Of a stretch of 12,640 nucleotides of DNA, positions 1 to 7,101 are shown piece by piece. The stretch covers positions 1-12,640 of the forward strand of contig JBAVJB010000089.1 in NCBI GenBank assembly GCA_049687495.1, in the 5' to 3' direction. A program made the translations under genes and the position numbers. The DNA comes from Salinimicrobium sp049687495. Its GTDB lineage: Bacteria > Bacteroidota > Bacteroidia > Flavobacteriales > Flavobacteriaceae. A model generated the notes under the pieces. That model had not been told where the DNA came from, searched no databases, and worked only from the letters and a program-made list of their open reading frames with translations. Position 1 is the stretch's first letter, and the number at the start of each line of letters is the position of its first letter.

Positions 1-460
1 CCTCTTGTGTCACCACCTCCCTCAAAAGAGAGTCTTGTTTGGAAGGCTTAAGATCCACCTCATCGGGATCAAGCCTATCGGTTTCCAGCAAAGAATCCCT
101 GTTAAAGTCCGCTGTTTTTATATCTCCGGAAAGAACCCTTTTAACGGAGCTCAGGTACTGGTTATTTAGTTCAACCACCGTTTGCAGGGAATCTGTCTTA
201 TATGCCAGTTCTACGGCACGTTGCTTGAGAGCTGTAGAGGAGTAGCCGGGTATGTATTCCCGTAAACCGGTAAAAGCGATAAGGACAGTGGTCCCTGCGA
301 TCAAAAGGATCACGGCCAGGGTCACCACAACAAAAACGTTTAGCCGGGTGAGTTTAAAAGAAACTTTTTCTTCAAAAGTGTCTTCATTCAGTACGACCAA
401 CCTGTACTTGTGCAGCAGCTTTTGAGTGAAATTCCTCTTATTTTCTGTGTTTTCTGACAT
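1..460 (-). CDS. M23-type peptidoglycan metallopeptidase, N-terminal part (3' end outside window)
   Basis: The first 153 codons are visible, and the reading frame runs off the left edge without a stop. I translated it by hand from the ATG at 460-458. The product starts with a short polar cytoplasmic tail (MSENTENKRNFTQKLLHKYR), has one hydrophobic membrane segment at about residues 42-64, then the motif LREYIPGYSS and a helical stretch rich in E, K, S and D. From memory, this N-terminus matches flavobacterial M23 peptidases encoded next to tatA; their C-terminal LytM/M23 zinc domain cleaves peptidoglycan peptide cross-links. That catalytic domain would lie outside the window, so the assignment rests on the N-terminal pattern and the tatA neighbour. 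The gene is divergent from tatA, and its ATG lies 5 bases after a -7-like box, so the transcript may be nearly leaderless. Confidence 0.75.
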   Translation of the reverse strand, partial: MSENTENKRNFTQKLLHKYRLVVLNEDTFEEKVSFKLTRLNVFVVVTLAVILLIAGTTVLIAFTGLREYIPGYSSTALKQRAVELAYKTDSLQTVVELNNQYLSSVKRVLSGDIKTADFNRDSLLETDRLDPDEVDLKPSKQDSLLREVVTQE

Positions 461-465
461 TGAGA

Positions 466-473
466 CAAAGATA
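466..473 (-). promoter_or_regulatory. putative -7 promoter box of the M23 peptidase gene
   Basis: On the minus strand this reads TATCTTTG, a full match to the Bacteroidota -7 consensus TAnnTTTG. It ends 5 bases before the ATG at 460. No clear TTG-type -33 element is visible about 19 bases further upstream. Confidence 0.45.
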
Positions 474-516
474 TGATAAAGTTAATTTTAAACTGCTTTT
501 CTATAAACAGAAACCA

Positions 517-544
517 TTGATTTAAAGTTTTATTGTTAACTTTG
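517..544 (+). promoter_or_regulatory. putative tatA promoter (-33 TTG, -7 TAACTTTG)
   Basis: TAACTTTG at 537-544 fits the Bacteroidota -7 consensus TAnnTTTG. A TTG at 517-519 lies 17 bases upstream in the -33 position. Transcription would start near 550 and give a leader of about 15 bases. The bases before the ATG are A/T-rich with no Shine-Dalgarno sequence, as is usual in this phylum. Confidence 0.6.
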
Positions 545-563
545 CAGCACTAAATTTACAGTT

Positions 564-761
564 ATGAACGCAGTTATTTTACCTTGGGTTATTGGAACAC
601 CTCAAATAATTTTCATTGTGGTGGTGGTGTTGTTGTTGTTTGGTGGAAGAAAAATTCCAGAATTGATGAGAGGCTTGGGAAGCGGGATTAAAGAATTTAA
701 AGACGCTTCACGGGATGACGAGCCCTCTACAAAACCGGAGGAAGACCACAAACGACTATAA
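564..761 (+). CDS. tatA: Sec-independent (twin-arginine) translocase subunit TatA/TatE
   Basis: This 65-residue protein has the TatA layout: a short N-terminus, one hydrophobic membrane helix at about residues 13-26 (valine- and leucine-rich), the hinge FGGRKIPEL at 26-34, an amphipathic helix with G-rich turns (LMRGLGSGIKEFKDA), and a short acidic/lysine tail. TatA oligomers form the pore that moves folded twin-arginine-signal proteins across the cytoplasmic membrane, together with TatC, which is not in this window. The length is typical of the shorter Bacteroidota members (50-70 residues). The gene stands alone, divergent from the M23 peptidase, and ends just before a bidirectional terminator, so it is probably monocistronic. 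TatA and TatE cannot be told apart by sequence here. Confidence 0.95.
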   Translation: MNAVILPWVIGTPQIIFIVVVVLLLFGGRKIPELMRGLGSGIKEFKDASRDDEPSTKPEEDHKRL

Positions 762-781
762 TCCCCAAATAGTATAATATT

Positions 782-811
782 AAAAAACCCAACTTTTTAG
801 TTGGGTTTTTT
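782..811. terminator. bidirectional intrinsic terminator between tatA and the DUF4837 gene
   Basis: A perfect 13-bp stem, AAAAAACCCAACT (782-794) with AGTTGGGTTTTTT (799-811), closes on a TTTT loop. The A- and T-runs sit on both sides, so it should stop transcription from tatA (plus) and from the pgk-transglycosylase-DUF4837 operon (minus), which converge here. Confidence 0.9.
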
Positions 812-830
812 CTTTTCTTTAAATTCTTCT

Positions 831-1808
831 TTACTTGATCTTAGCCGACTTTAAAATGGCTTCCAGTTCAAGCATGTTATCTCTTTTTCTTGCCGAAGGC
901 GCAAAAGTAAATCCTTCCAGCACCACTATCCTGTTGTTCTCCTCATCGACCACGGCATAGTTTAGGAAAGGACCGGCCATAAAGGCGTTGGTGACTTCCC
1001 AGGTACCTTTGGTCTCGTAAGCGAATTTATCGTCTATTTGAGAATGGAACAGGTATGGAGCATACGCTGCTTCGGTGATCATATAGCTGCCGTCTACAGG
1101 ACCGGGTATCCTTGCCTTTCCTATAGAATCGCGCATCTTGATTATATTTCCAATAGTATTGGTGTCTTTTGTAATGGTGCTCATAGGCACATCATACACC
1201 AGGATCTCCATACTACCGTTCTTAATATCTTTTCTTATCCAGAAGAAGTCGTCATCTTGCTTAGCATACCTGTATGCTGAAGGGAACTTCATGGAAACGC
1301 CCATTTTTTCTTCAAGCGGTGCATCATCCTTCAGGGATTTGCTAATACGTCGCTGCTTTTCTTTTATTTCTGTCTTCTTGAACTCCTGAATGATCTTTTC
1401 AGAATTTTCCTCGATCAAATTGATGATCTCCTCATTTGTCTGCCCGCTTATCTGGATTCCTTTTTGCGGCTTGGCATAAGGATTATCAGCAATTTTGAAT
1501 CCTGCTTCTTTTCCTTTTTCCACCAATAGGAAGGTCCTGTTCTTTCTCACAAAACCTGAAAAAGCTTCCGGCGGCATTTGGCTAATTGAAAACAACGGCT
1601 CCTCTTGAGGCAACCCATCTACAGGTGCTGCCAATACTCTTCTTATCTCCTCTCCTATTTCCCCATTCCAAAGATCATTAGGAATGATAACCGAAAGGTT
1701 GTTGATATTACCCGAAGAGTCCGGAAGAATGACTGTATCTTTTCCGCCCTGGTTCTCACAGCTTGTGAGGACCACAATTCCAATAATTACTGCTAAAAGT
1801 TTTTTCAT
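831..1808 (-). CDS. DUF4837 family lipoprotein
   Basis: This 325-residue protein is predicted to be secreted. It starts with a lysine pair and a hydrophobic signal segment ending in the lipobox LTSC, so Cys17 would be lipidated and the mature protein anchored in the envelope. The body is a soluble mixed alpha/beta sequence with no catalytic motif I recognise. Features such as IPNDLWNGEIGEEIR, the run PPEAFSGF and the GTWEVTNAFMAGPF stretch recall the Bacteroidota-restricted DUF4837 family, whose role is unknown. It starts 19 bases after the stop of the lytic transglycosylase gene and ends just before a strong terminator, so it is the last gene of that operon. A link to cell-wall turnover is inferred from position only. 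Confidence 0.85.
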   Translation of the reverse strand: MKKLLAVIIGIVVLTSCENQGGKDTVILPDSSGNINNLSVIIPNDLWNGEIGEEIRRVLAAPVDGLPQEEPLFSISQMPPEAFSGFVRKNRTFLLVEKGKEAGFKIADNPYAKPQKGIQISGQTNEEIINLIEENSEKIIQEFKKTEIKEKQRRISKSLKDDAPLEEKMGVSMKFPSAYRYAKQDDDFFWIRKDIKNGSMEILVYDVPMSTITKDTNTIGNIIKMRDSIGKARIPGPVDGSYMITEAAYAPYLFHSQIDDKFAYETKGTWEVTNAFMAGPFLNYAVVDEENNRIVVLEGFTFAPSARKRDNMLELEAILKSAKIK

Positions 1809-1827
1809 AATGGTGGTTTTGAAGGAA

Positions 1828-3426
1828 TTAACCTTCCGAAAGTTTAAGTTTCATGCCCGGTTTGAGGCTATTGCTGTTCATGTTATTAAGATTCTTTATC
1901 TGCTGCACGGTAACTCCCGGAAATTTCTTCGAAATGCTCCATAGAGAATCCCCATGTTTAACAGTGTAAAACTTTGGAGAATCTGATCGGGAAGAAGAAG
2001 CTTCAGCAGTCACGGGGCGTCGAGGGTAAATCGTTAGCCGCTGCCCAACTCTAAGGTTATTGCTTCTTAAGTTATTCCACCTCTTGATCTGGCTTACTCC
2101 TACCCCATAACGTTCGGCGATCTTTCCGAGGTAATCCCCGCGCCTCACTCTGTAACGTATCCTGCTTTCTGCCTGCACCAGTTGAGGCAGGGTCTTTTCT
2201 TTTTTAGCCATTTCAGCCTCGGCATAGCCGTAAATAGCTTCTTCGTTGTTTACAAAAAAACCGGTCTTATTACGTGGTAACCTGATGCTGTATTTTTCAT
2301 CCTCGATAAAAGGAATGACATCAAGCTTATAGCTTGGATTCAGAAATTCCAGCATCTCCTTCTCGACCCCCGTAACTTCAGAGATCTGGTCAAAGGTTAA
2401 CAGCTTTTTCGTTTGAATGGTATCGGTTTCGAAGTACGTAGTTCTTGGGTTTGGCGGCTGAAAGCCATGCTCCTCGGCATATTCGAAGATATAGAGCGTT
2501 GCCAGGAAAGCGGGTACATAACCTGCTGTTTCCCGCGGCAAATAGGGCCTTAGGTTCCAGTAATTGGTAGAACCGCCGCTCCTTCTTATGGCTTTGGAAA
2601 CATTCCCGGGGCCCGAGTTATAAGAAGCCAGCACCAGGTCCCAGTCTTCAAAAACCCTGTAAAGGGTCGATAGATATTCCGCAGCAGCTTCAGTAGATCT
2701 CACGGGATCCATACGTTCGTCAACATAAGAACTCACGTCAAGCCCGTGCATCTTACCTGTGGCGAACATGAACTGCCAAAGTCCTGTCGCCCCCACTCTT
2801 GACCTTGCCCGCGGATTCAAGGCAGATTCTACGATAGCAAGGTATTTGATCTCGAGCGGAATGTTGTATTTGTCCAGCTTTTGCTCAAACATGGGAAAGT
2901 AATAGGTGCTAAGCGCCATCAATCTTTCCATCGACTTCTTATTGCGTTTCAGGTAAGATTTGATCACGTTCTCCAGCAACGGATTGTATTCTATATTGAA
3001 AGGGGTCTTGGCATTAAGCTTTTCCAGCCTTGCCTTAAGCGTATCTGTAGGCAGCTCATCATAGACAACTTCGTTGTACTCAAGATCCAGAAGAGAATCT
3101 GAAAGATTTGAATACAGGCTGGATTCAAAGAGTTCCTTTTGCCATAAAGAATCAATAGCGGCTGCATTTGCATTGTCTAAAAGGGCAAAAACAGCCGAAT
3201 CTTTTATGATCCTATGTACCGGAACTTTGTTAGCGAATTCAACATCATCATTATCCAGAAGCATAAAAAAATCCTGTTCAGGAAGTTTTATAGTATCGCC
3301 GGATGTCTCCTCTTTCGTGTTTTGGCCTTCCTTAGAAGTTGCTTTTTCCTGAGCGAACACAGCAACAGAACACAGCAGCAGCAAAAAAGACAAAATTGGT
3401 TTTCTCATTATTCTCGCATTATTCAT
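1828..3426 (-). CDS. membrane-associated or periplasmic lytic transglycosylase with two LysM domains (MltD-like)
   Basis: This 532-residue exported enzyme is predicted to cleave the MurNAc-GlcNAc bond of peptidoglycan, releasing 1,6-anhydro ends. A signal peptide covers about residues 7-25 (cleavage after AVFA). An acidic, serine-rich linker follows to about 140. The SLT domain at about 185-310 holds the catalytic glutamate in AIVES (Glu200) and the family motifs GATGLWQFM, ASYNSGPGNV and ETAGYVPAFLA. Two LysM peptidoglycan-binding repeats end the protein at about 423-467 (YRVRRGDYLGKIAERYGV) and 486-529 (YTVKHGDSLWSISKKF). The first ATG (3426) has AGGAAG 8 bases upstream and is preferred; a second ATG at 3408 would leave a more standard signal peptide. 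It lies 38 bases downstream of pgk and 19 upstream of the DUF4837 gene, so the three are probably co-transcribed. Confidence 0.93.
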   Translation of the reverse strand: MNNARIMRKPILSFLLLLCSVAVFAQEKATSKEGQNTKEETSGDTIKLPEQDFFMLLDNDDVEFANKVPVHRIIKDSAVFALLDNANAAAIDSLWQKELFESSLYSNLSDSLLDLEYNEVVYDELPTDTLKARLEKLNAKTPFNIEYNPLLENVIKSYLKRNKKSMERLMALSTYYFPMFEQKLDKYNIPLEIKYLAIVESALNPRARSRVGATGLWQFMFATGKMHGLDVSSYVDERMDPVRSTEAAAEYLSTLYRVFEDWDLVLASYNSGPGNVSKAIRRSGGSTNYWNLRPYLPRETAGYVPAFLATLYIFEYAEEHGFQPPNPRTTYFETDTIQTKKLLTFDQISEVTGVEKEMLEFLNPSYKLDVIPFIEDEKYSIRLPRNKTGFFVNNEEAIYGYAEAEMAKKEKTLPQLVQAESRIRYRVRRGDYLGKIAERYGVGVSQIKRWNNLRSNNLRVGQRLTIYPRRPVTAEASSSRSDSPKFYTVKHGDSLWSISKKFPGVTVQQIKNLNNMNSNSLKPGMKLKLSEG

Positions 3427-3464
3427 CCAATAGACTTCCTAAAGTCTACAATTATCATACCTCT

Positions 3465-4649
3465 TTATTGCCTGATGGCCTCAATGCCCGGTAAACTTTT
3501 ACCTTCAAGCATCTCAAGCATGGCTCCACCACCGGTAGAAACATAGCTCATCTTGTCTTCCAAATGAAATTCTTTTACCGCAGCTACAGAATCTCCTCCT
3601 CCTACTAGAGAAAAAGCTCCTTTGCTCGTCGCCTCGGCAATAGCCTCTCCTATTGCAATGGTTCCTTTTGCAAAAGGCTTCATTTCAAAAACGCCCATCG
3701 GGCCATTCCACAATATAGTAGCAGATTGTTCAAGAATATTGCCATAATTTTTAATGGTCTCGGGGCCTATGTCCAATCCCATCCAACCATCAGGAATATT
3801 ATCAACGGCTACAACTTCAGTGTTTGCCAGCTCCGAAAAACTATCGGCAATGACCGAGTCTACAGGCAAATGGACTTCGACTCCTTTATTTTCTGCAGAT
3901 TTCAGGATCTTCAAGGCCAGTTCCTGCTTGTCTTCTTCCACAAGAGAGCTTCCAATATTTCCTCCCTGGGCTTTGATGAAGGTATAGGTCATTCCGCCGC
4001 CAATGATCAAATGATCTACTTTATCAAGTATGTTCTCGATCACGGTGATTTTGGTCGATACTTTTGCGCCTCCCAAAACCGCAGTTACCGGCTTTTTGGA
4101 GCTGCCCAGCACTTTTTCAAGGCTTTCTATTTCTCTTGCCAGAAGATATCCAAAGCATTTGTCTTCGAAGTACTTCGCAACAATAGTTGTTGAGGCATGC
4201 GCTCTGTGTGCAGTTCCAAAGGCATCATTGACATAAATATCACCCAGCTTAGAAAGTTCTTTTGCAAAGCCTTCGTCACCTTTTTCCTCTTCTTTATGAA
4301 AACGCAGGTTTTCAAGTAAAAGCACTTCTCCCGGCTGCAGTTCTCTTGCAGCTTTTTCGGCTACTTCTCCAACACATTCGGAAACGAATTTTACTTTTAC
4401 TCCCAGGATTTCAGATACCTTACCAACAATATTCTCAAGCGAATACTGTTTTTCGACACCTTTTGGCCGTCCAAGGTGAGACATGAGGATAGCACTTCCG
4501 CCATCTTTAAGAATTTTGTCCACAGTAGGTTTTGCACCTTCTATCCTGCTGGTATCACCAACCTCAAGATCATCATTTAGCGGAACATTAAAATCTACCC
4601 TTACAAGGGCCTTTTTATTTTGAAAATTGTAGTCGTCTATAGTTTTCAT
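3465..4649 (-). CDS. pgk: phosphoglycerate kinase
   Basis: This 394-residue cytoplasmic enzyme transfers phosphate between 1,3-bisphosphoglycerate and ADP, the first ATP-forming step of glycolysis, and runs in reverse in gluconeogenesis. Family signatures appear in order: VRVDFNVPL near the N-terminus, MSHLGRPKG, LLLENLRFHKEEEKGDE, the substrate-binding NDAFGTAHRAHAS, GGAKVSTKI and IIGGGMTYTF, then the nucleotide-site WNGPMGVFE and VGGGDSVAAV at the C-terminal domain. The length matches standard bacterial PGK. The frame is open for another 67 codons upstream, but that part lies inside the divergent holB gene and has no PGK similarity; the start at MKTIDDYNF (4649) fits the family. It is the first gene of a probable operon with the lytic transglycosylase. 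Confidence 0.97.
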   Translation of the reverse strand: MKTIDDYNFQNKKALVRVDFNVPLNDDLEVGDTSRIEGAKPTVDKILKDGGSAILMSHLGRPKGVEKQYSLENIVGKVSEILGVKVKFVSECVGEVAEKAARELQPGEVLLLENLRFHKEEEKGDEGFAKELSKLGDIYVNDAFGTAHRAHASTTIVAKYFEDKCFGYLLAREIESLEKVLGSSKKPVTAVLGGAKVSTKITVIENILDKVDHLIIGGGMTYTFIKAQGGNIGSSLVEEDKQELALKILKSAENKGVEVHLPVDSVIADSFSELANTEVVAVDNIPDGWMGLDIGPETIKNYGNILEQSATILWNGPMGVFEMKPFAKGTIAIGEAIAEATSKGAFSLVGGGDSVAAVKEFHLEDKMSYVSTGGGAMLEMLEGKSLPGIEAIRQ

Positions 4650-4681
4650 CTGGTCTTTTTTAGTCGAAAGAAAATTTTTCC

Positions 4682-4689
4682 CTAAGATA
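4682..4689 (-). promoter_or_regulatory. possible weak -7 box for pgk
   Basis: The minus strand reads TATCTTAG, one base off TAnnTTTG, 32 bases before the pgk ATG. No good -33 partner is visible. It lies in the 70-base divergent gap with holB, which must hold both promoters. Confidence 0.3.
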
Positions 4690-4708
4690 TAAAAGTGTGG
4701 AGAAATTT

Positions 4709-4716
4709 TATCTTTG
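4709..4716 (+). promoter_or_regulatory. putative -7 promoter box of holB
   Basis: TATCTTTG fully matches the Bacteroidota -7 consensus TAnnTTTG and ends only 3 bases before the holB ATG at 4720. Initiation a few bases downstream would place the first nucleotide at or next to the start codon. No clear -33 TTG is visible. Confidence 0.45.
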
Positions 4717-4719
4717 CTT

Positions 4720-5868
4720 ATGCTATTTTCTGAAGTATTAGGCCTTCCGCACATCAAGAACCACCTGACCACAACAGCCGATAACGGCCGCATTCCACAT
4801 GCACAGTTATTTGCAGGTCCGGCGGGCAGCGGCACCCTTCCCATGGCCATCGCCTATGCACAATACGTTCTTTGCCAAAACAGCGGTGCAGAGAACAATT
4901 CCGGTAAGGAATCCTGCAATATCAAGATGAACAAACTGTCTCATCCCGATCTGCATTTTGCTTTTCCGGTCGCCAACAACGACAAGATCAAAAAGAATCC
5001 CGTTTCTTCCAATTTCCTGGAGGAGTGGCGGCAGTTCCTTCAGCAAAATCCCTACGGAAGTTTATATGACTGGTATCAAAAACTGGGAATAGAGAACAAA
5101 CAGGGACAAATTGGGGTGAATGAGGCACAGGATATTGTGAAATCACTTTCCCTGAAGTCTTACGAAGGCGGATTTAAGGTCATGATCATCTGGATGGCCG
5201 AGAAAATGAATACCGCCGCCTCCAACAAGTTGCTGAAGCTAATTGAGGAGCCGCCAAATGAAACCCTCTTTATCCTTATAACTGAAGAGGAGGAAAACAT
5301 CATTCAAACCATTCGTTCCAGGTGTCAAACCCTGAATTTTCCACCGCTGAACGAGGCTGTGATCGCCGAAGGTTTAATGAAAAAAGAAAACTGTGACCAG
5401 GCAAAGGCGCTTACCATTGCCCATCGTGCCAATGGCAGTTTTACCAATGCGCTTCATATACTTGAGCAAAATTCAGGCGACGAACAGTTTGAAGAGTGGT
5501 TCGTGACCTGGGTACGGAGTGCTTTTAAAGCCAAAGGAAATAAGGCTGCAATTGGAGATTTGATCAGCTGGAGCGAAACCATTGCGGCAACGGGCAGGGA
5601 ATCTCAGAAGAAATTCCTTCTGTTTTGCCTGGATTTCTTCCGGCAGGCTCTGTTACATAATTACCAGGCGAAAGACCTTGTCTTTATGGAGCCGCAGGTG
5701 AAAGGATTTCAGCTTGAAAAATTCGCGCCTTTTATCCACCGAAAGAACATCATGGGTATCACCACAGAACTGGAAGATGCCATTTACCATATTGAACGCA
5801 ACGGAAACGCCAAGATCATCCTAACCGATCTTTCTATCAAACTAACCAGACTGCTACACAAAAAGTAA
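4720..5868 (+). CDS. holB: DNA polymerase III delta' subunit (clamp loader)
   Basis: This 382-residue AAA+ family protein is the probable delta' subunit, the stator of the clamp-loader complex that opens and places the beta sliding clamp during replication. It begins with FSEVLGLPHIKNHL and the helix motif RIPHAQLFAGPAGSGT (about 24-39), follows with a charged spacer, then MNTAASNKLLKLIEEPPNET (163-182) and the clamp-loader signature RSRCQTL (199-205), and ends in a helical collar region. The P-loop lacks the ATP-binding lysine (GPAGSGT in place of GxxGxGKT), as expected for a delta' that does not hydrolyse ATP. Only two cysteines (52 and 66) remain in the usual four-Cys zinc module region. 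ATG at 4720 is chosen over the TTG at 4714, which lies inside the promoter box. DoxX-like gene follows after 4 bases. Confidence 0.9.
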   Translation: MLFSEVLGLPHIKNHLTTTADNGRIPHAQLFAGPAGSGTLPMAIAYAQYVLCQNSGAENNSGKESCNIKMNKLSHPDLHFAFPVANNDKIKKNPVSSNFLEEWRQFLQQNPYGSLYDWYQKLGIENKQGQIGVNEAQDIVKSLSLKSYEGGFKVMIIWMAEKMNTAASNKLLKLIEEPPNETLFILITEEEENIIQTIRSRCQTLNFPPLNEAVIAEGLMKKENCDQAKALTIAHRANGSFTNALHILEQNSGDEQFEEWFVTWVRSAFKAKGNKAAIGDLISWSETIAATGRESQKKFLLFCLDFFRQALLHNYQAKDLVFMEPQVKGFQLEKFAPFIHRKNIMGITTELEDAIYHIERNGNAKIILTDLSIKLTRLLHKK

Positions 5869-5872
5869 TTTT

Positions 5873-6271
5873 ATGCAAAGCTTTTCTATGAACATTCCTG
5901 TACTGCTTATTCTATTATTCACGACCATCACCTTTCTGCAATCCGGCCTGGACAAATTGACCGACTGGAGCGGAAATACCGGCTGGATAAAAGGGCATTT
6001 CGAGAACACCTTTATGGGAGGAATGGTACCACTGCTTGTAGGGATCATTCTTTTGCTTGAGGTGATCGCAGGCCTAATGGCCCTGGGCGGCTTTTTTACA
6101 CTGCTGCTTTTTGATGATCCTACCCTCGCGATGTGGTCACTCGTTCTCGCAGCTTTAACGCTGCTCATGCTGCTCTTTGGGCAAAGGGTGGCAAAAGATT
6201 ATCCCGGAGCCTTTACCATTACAGGTTATTTCATGGTGATCATCTTCGGAATATTTTTATTGACCGCTTAA
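5873..6271 (+). CDS. DoxX-like integral membrane protein
   Basis: This 132-residue, strongly hydrophobic protein has four predicted membrane segments at about residues 7-24, 51-73, 86-102 and 112-131. The first helix ends in FLQSGLDKLTDW, the QSGxxKL-type signature of the DoxX family, and the loop before the last helix carries QRVAKDYPGAF. Family members are small cytoplasmic-membrane proteins, some tied to thiosulfate:quinone oxidation or redox stress, but most have no known activity, and nothing here fixes the substrate. The ATG at 5873 lies 4 bases after the holB stop, so expression is probably coupled to holB; a second ATG at 5888 (MNIPVLL) is a possible alternative start. The gene ends about 22 bases before a bidirectional terminator. 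Confidence 0.85.
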   Translation: MQSFSMNIPVLLILLFTTITFLQSGLDKLTDWSGNTGWIKGHFENTFMGGMVPLLVGIILLLEVIAGLMALGGFFTLLLFDDPTLAMWSLVLAALTLLMLLFGQRVAKDYPGAFTITGYFMVIIFGIFLLTA

Positions 6272-6293
6272 GAACTTCATTCTTTTTAAAATC

Positions 6294-6323
6294 AAAAAGG
6301 GTCCCGATTTGGAACCCTTTTTT
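6294..6323. terminator. bidirectional intrinsic terminator between the DoxX-like and OmpH-like genes
   Basis: The stem AAAAAGGGTCCC (6294-6305) pairs with GGAACCCTTTTT (6311-6322) with one C/A mismatch and a GATTT loop. A-run and T-run flanks serve both strands; the two genes converge on it. Confidence 0.85.
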
Positions 6324-6342
6324 GTTGCGCTGCAATTGCAGT

Positions 6343-6867
6343 TTATTCTTCAGTACCCACGTGATCGGCATCATCATTAAGTTCAGCCAAAACTTCCTGG
6401 GTGATATCTTTTCCTTCTTTAGCATAAAGAATGTTTGCAGATTCATTAGACCCAAAAATGTAAGTGTAGCCGTTCTCTTCTCCGTAACCTTTTACAAAGT
6501 CTTTTACCTTGTTGATCATGGAATCCATCATCACCTGGCTTTCCTGTCTTAGTTGTCCGCTTTTCACTTGTTGTTGCTGCTGAAGCATTTGCTGCTTCTG
6601 CATAAGCTCCTGTTGAGCAGCTTCTTTTTCGGCTTTGGACATGGTGGCGGCATTCGCCTGGAATTCCTGAACTTCCTCACGGAAACTCATTCCAAGAGAA
6701 TCAAGTTCTTTTTTCAGGTTTTCAGACCTGCTGGTGAAATCAGCCTCCACGGTTTTCATTTCTGAATACTCCTCCATCAATTTGTTGGTATCTACATAAG
6801 CTGTCTTTTCTTTATCACAACTTGTGAGTAGTGCTCCAAAAGAGAGAACTATAAGCAATCTTTTCAT
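6343..6867 (-). CDS. OmpH/Skp-like periplasmic chaperone, lipoprotein form
   Basis: This 174-residue protein has a signal segment ending in the lipobox LLTSC (Cys17), so it should be a lipoprotein rather than the free periplasmic Skp of enterobacteria. The start YVDTNKLMEEYSEMK fits the first strand of the OmpH fold. A long coiled coil follows at about residues 40-118, glutamine-rich near QKQQMLQQQQQ, and the C-terminal strand region is YTYIFGSNESANILYAKEGKDIT. OmpH/Skp trimers hold unfolded outer-membrane proteins in tentacle-like coiled coils; membrane anchoring through lipid is inferred from the lipobox. It appears monocistronic, with its own -7 box upstream and a terminator at 6294-6323. 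AAGGA lies just before the ATG. Confidence 0.88.
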   Translation of the reverse strand: MKRLLIVLSFGALLTSCDKEKTAYVDTNKLMEEYSEMKTVEADFTSRSENLKKELDSLGMSFREEVQEFQANAATMSKAEKEAAQQELMQKQQMLQQQQQVKSGQLRQESQVMMDSMINKVKDFVKGYGEENGYTYIFGSNESANILYAKEGKDITQEVLAELNDDADHVGTEE

Positions 6868-6893
6868 TTTCCTTATTTTTTAACGTTTGCTGA

Positions 6894-6901
6894 CAAAAGT
6901 A
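6894..6901 (-). promoter_or_regulatory. putative -7 promoter box of the OmpH-like gene
   Basis: The minus strand reads TACTTTTG, a full TAnnTTTG match, 26 bases before the ATG at 6867. No convincing -33 TTG at the expected distance was found. Confidence 0.5.
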
Positions 6902-6997
6902 AGAAAGCATTTCAATTTTCAGCAGAAATAGGCCTCAAACTACAATTATTGCGAAATCAAATTAAACAAACATCAGAAATAGATTTCCTTTATCAAG

Positions 6998-7028
6998 AAC
7001 CGCTTCAATAGAAGCCATTTAAGCGGTT
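6998..7028. repeat. isolated hairpin-forming inverted repeat
   Basis: AACCGCTT (6998-7005) pairs with AAGCGGTT (7021-7028). After one mismatch, AAT pairs with ATT, leaving a 7-base loop. It sits in the 234-base gap between the OmpH-like start and the methyltransferase stop. The plus strand continues with only TT beyond the stem, so it is a weak terminator at best. The rest of that gap shows no gene. Confidence 0.5.
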
Positions 7029-7078
7029 TTAAGATCTTAGGAAAGGTAGTTGAGCCTGTTCAACAAGAAAAGTCGCAG

Positions 7079-7096
7079 AAAAAGCCTCTAAAAGGC
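7079..7096 (-). terminator. short intrinsic terminator of the methyltransferase gene
   Basis: Read on the minus strand it is GCCT, TTTAG loop, AGGC, then TTTTT, starting 5 bases after the TAG stop at 7102. The 4-bp stem is short, so termination may be partial. Confidence 0.5.
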
Positions 7097-7101
7097 GTGT
7101 T

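Noticed and set aside
39..245. 68-codon plus-strand open frame at the left edge
   Set aside because: It is antisense to the M23 peptidase frame, which has a membrane segment, a family-like N-terminus and a promoter.
613..645. GTT/GGT-rich stretch in tatA as a tandem repeat
   Set aside because: It encodes the valine/leucine membrane helix of TatA and is explained by that.
3726..4193. 155-codon plus-strand open frame
   Set aside because: It is antisense to pgk, with no domain and no ribosome-binding or promoter signal; a shadow of the pgk codon pattern.
4692..4704. DnaA-box-like TTCTCCACA on the minus strand as an origin element
   Set aside because: It is a single imperfect match with no cluster and no A/T-rich unwinding region; not evidence of oriC.
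4714..4719. TTG at 4714 as the holB start
   Set aside because: It lies inside the TATCTTTG promoter box, and an in-frame ATG follows two codons later.
4650..4850. A 67-codon N-terminal extension of pgk
   Set aside because: It overlaps the divergent holB gene and has no resemblance to PGK; the family start MKTIDDYNF lies at 4649.
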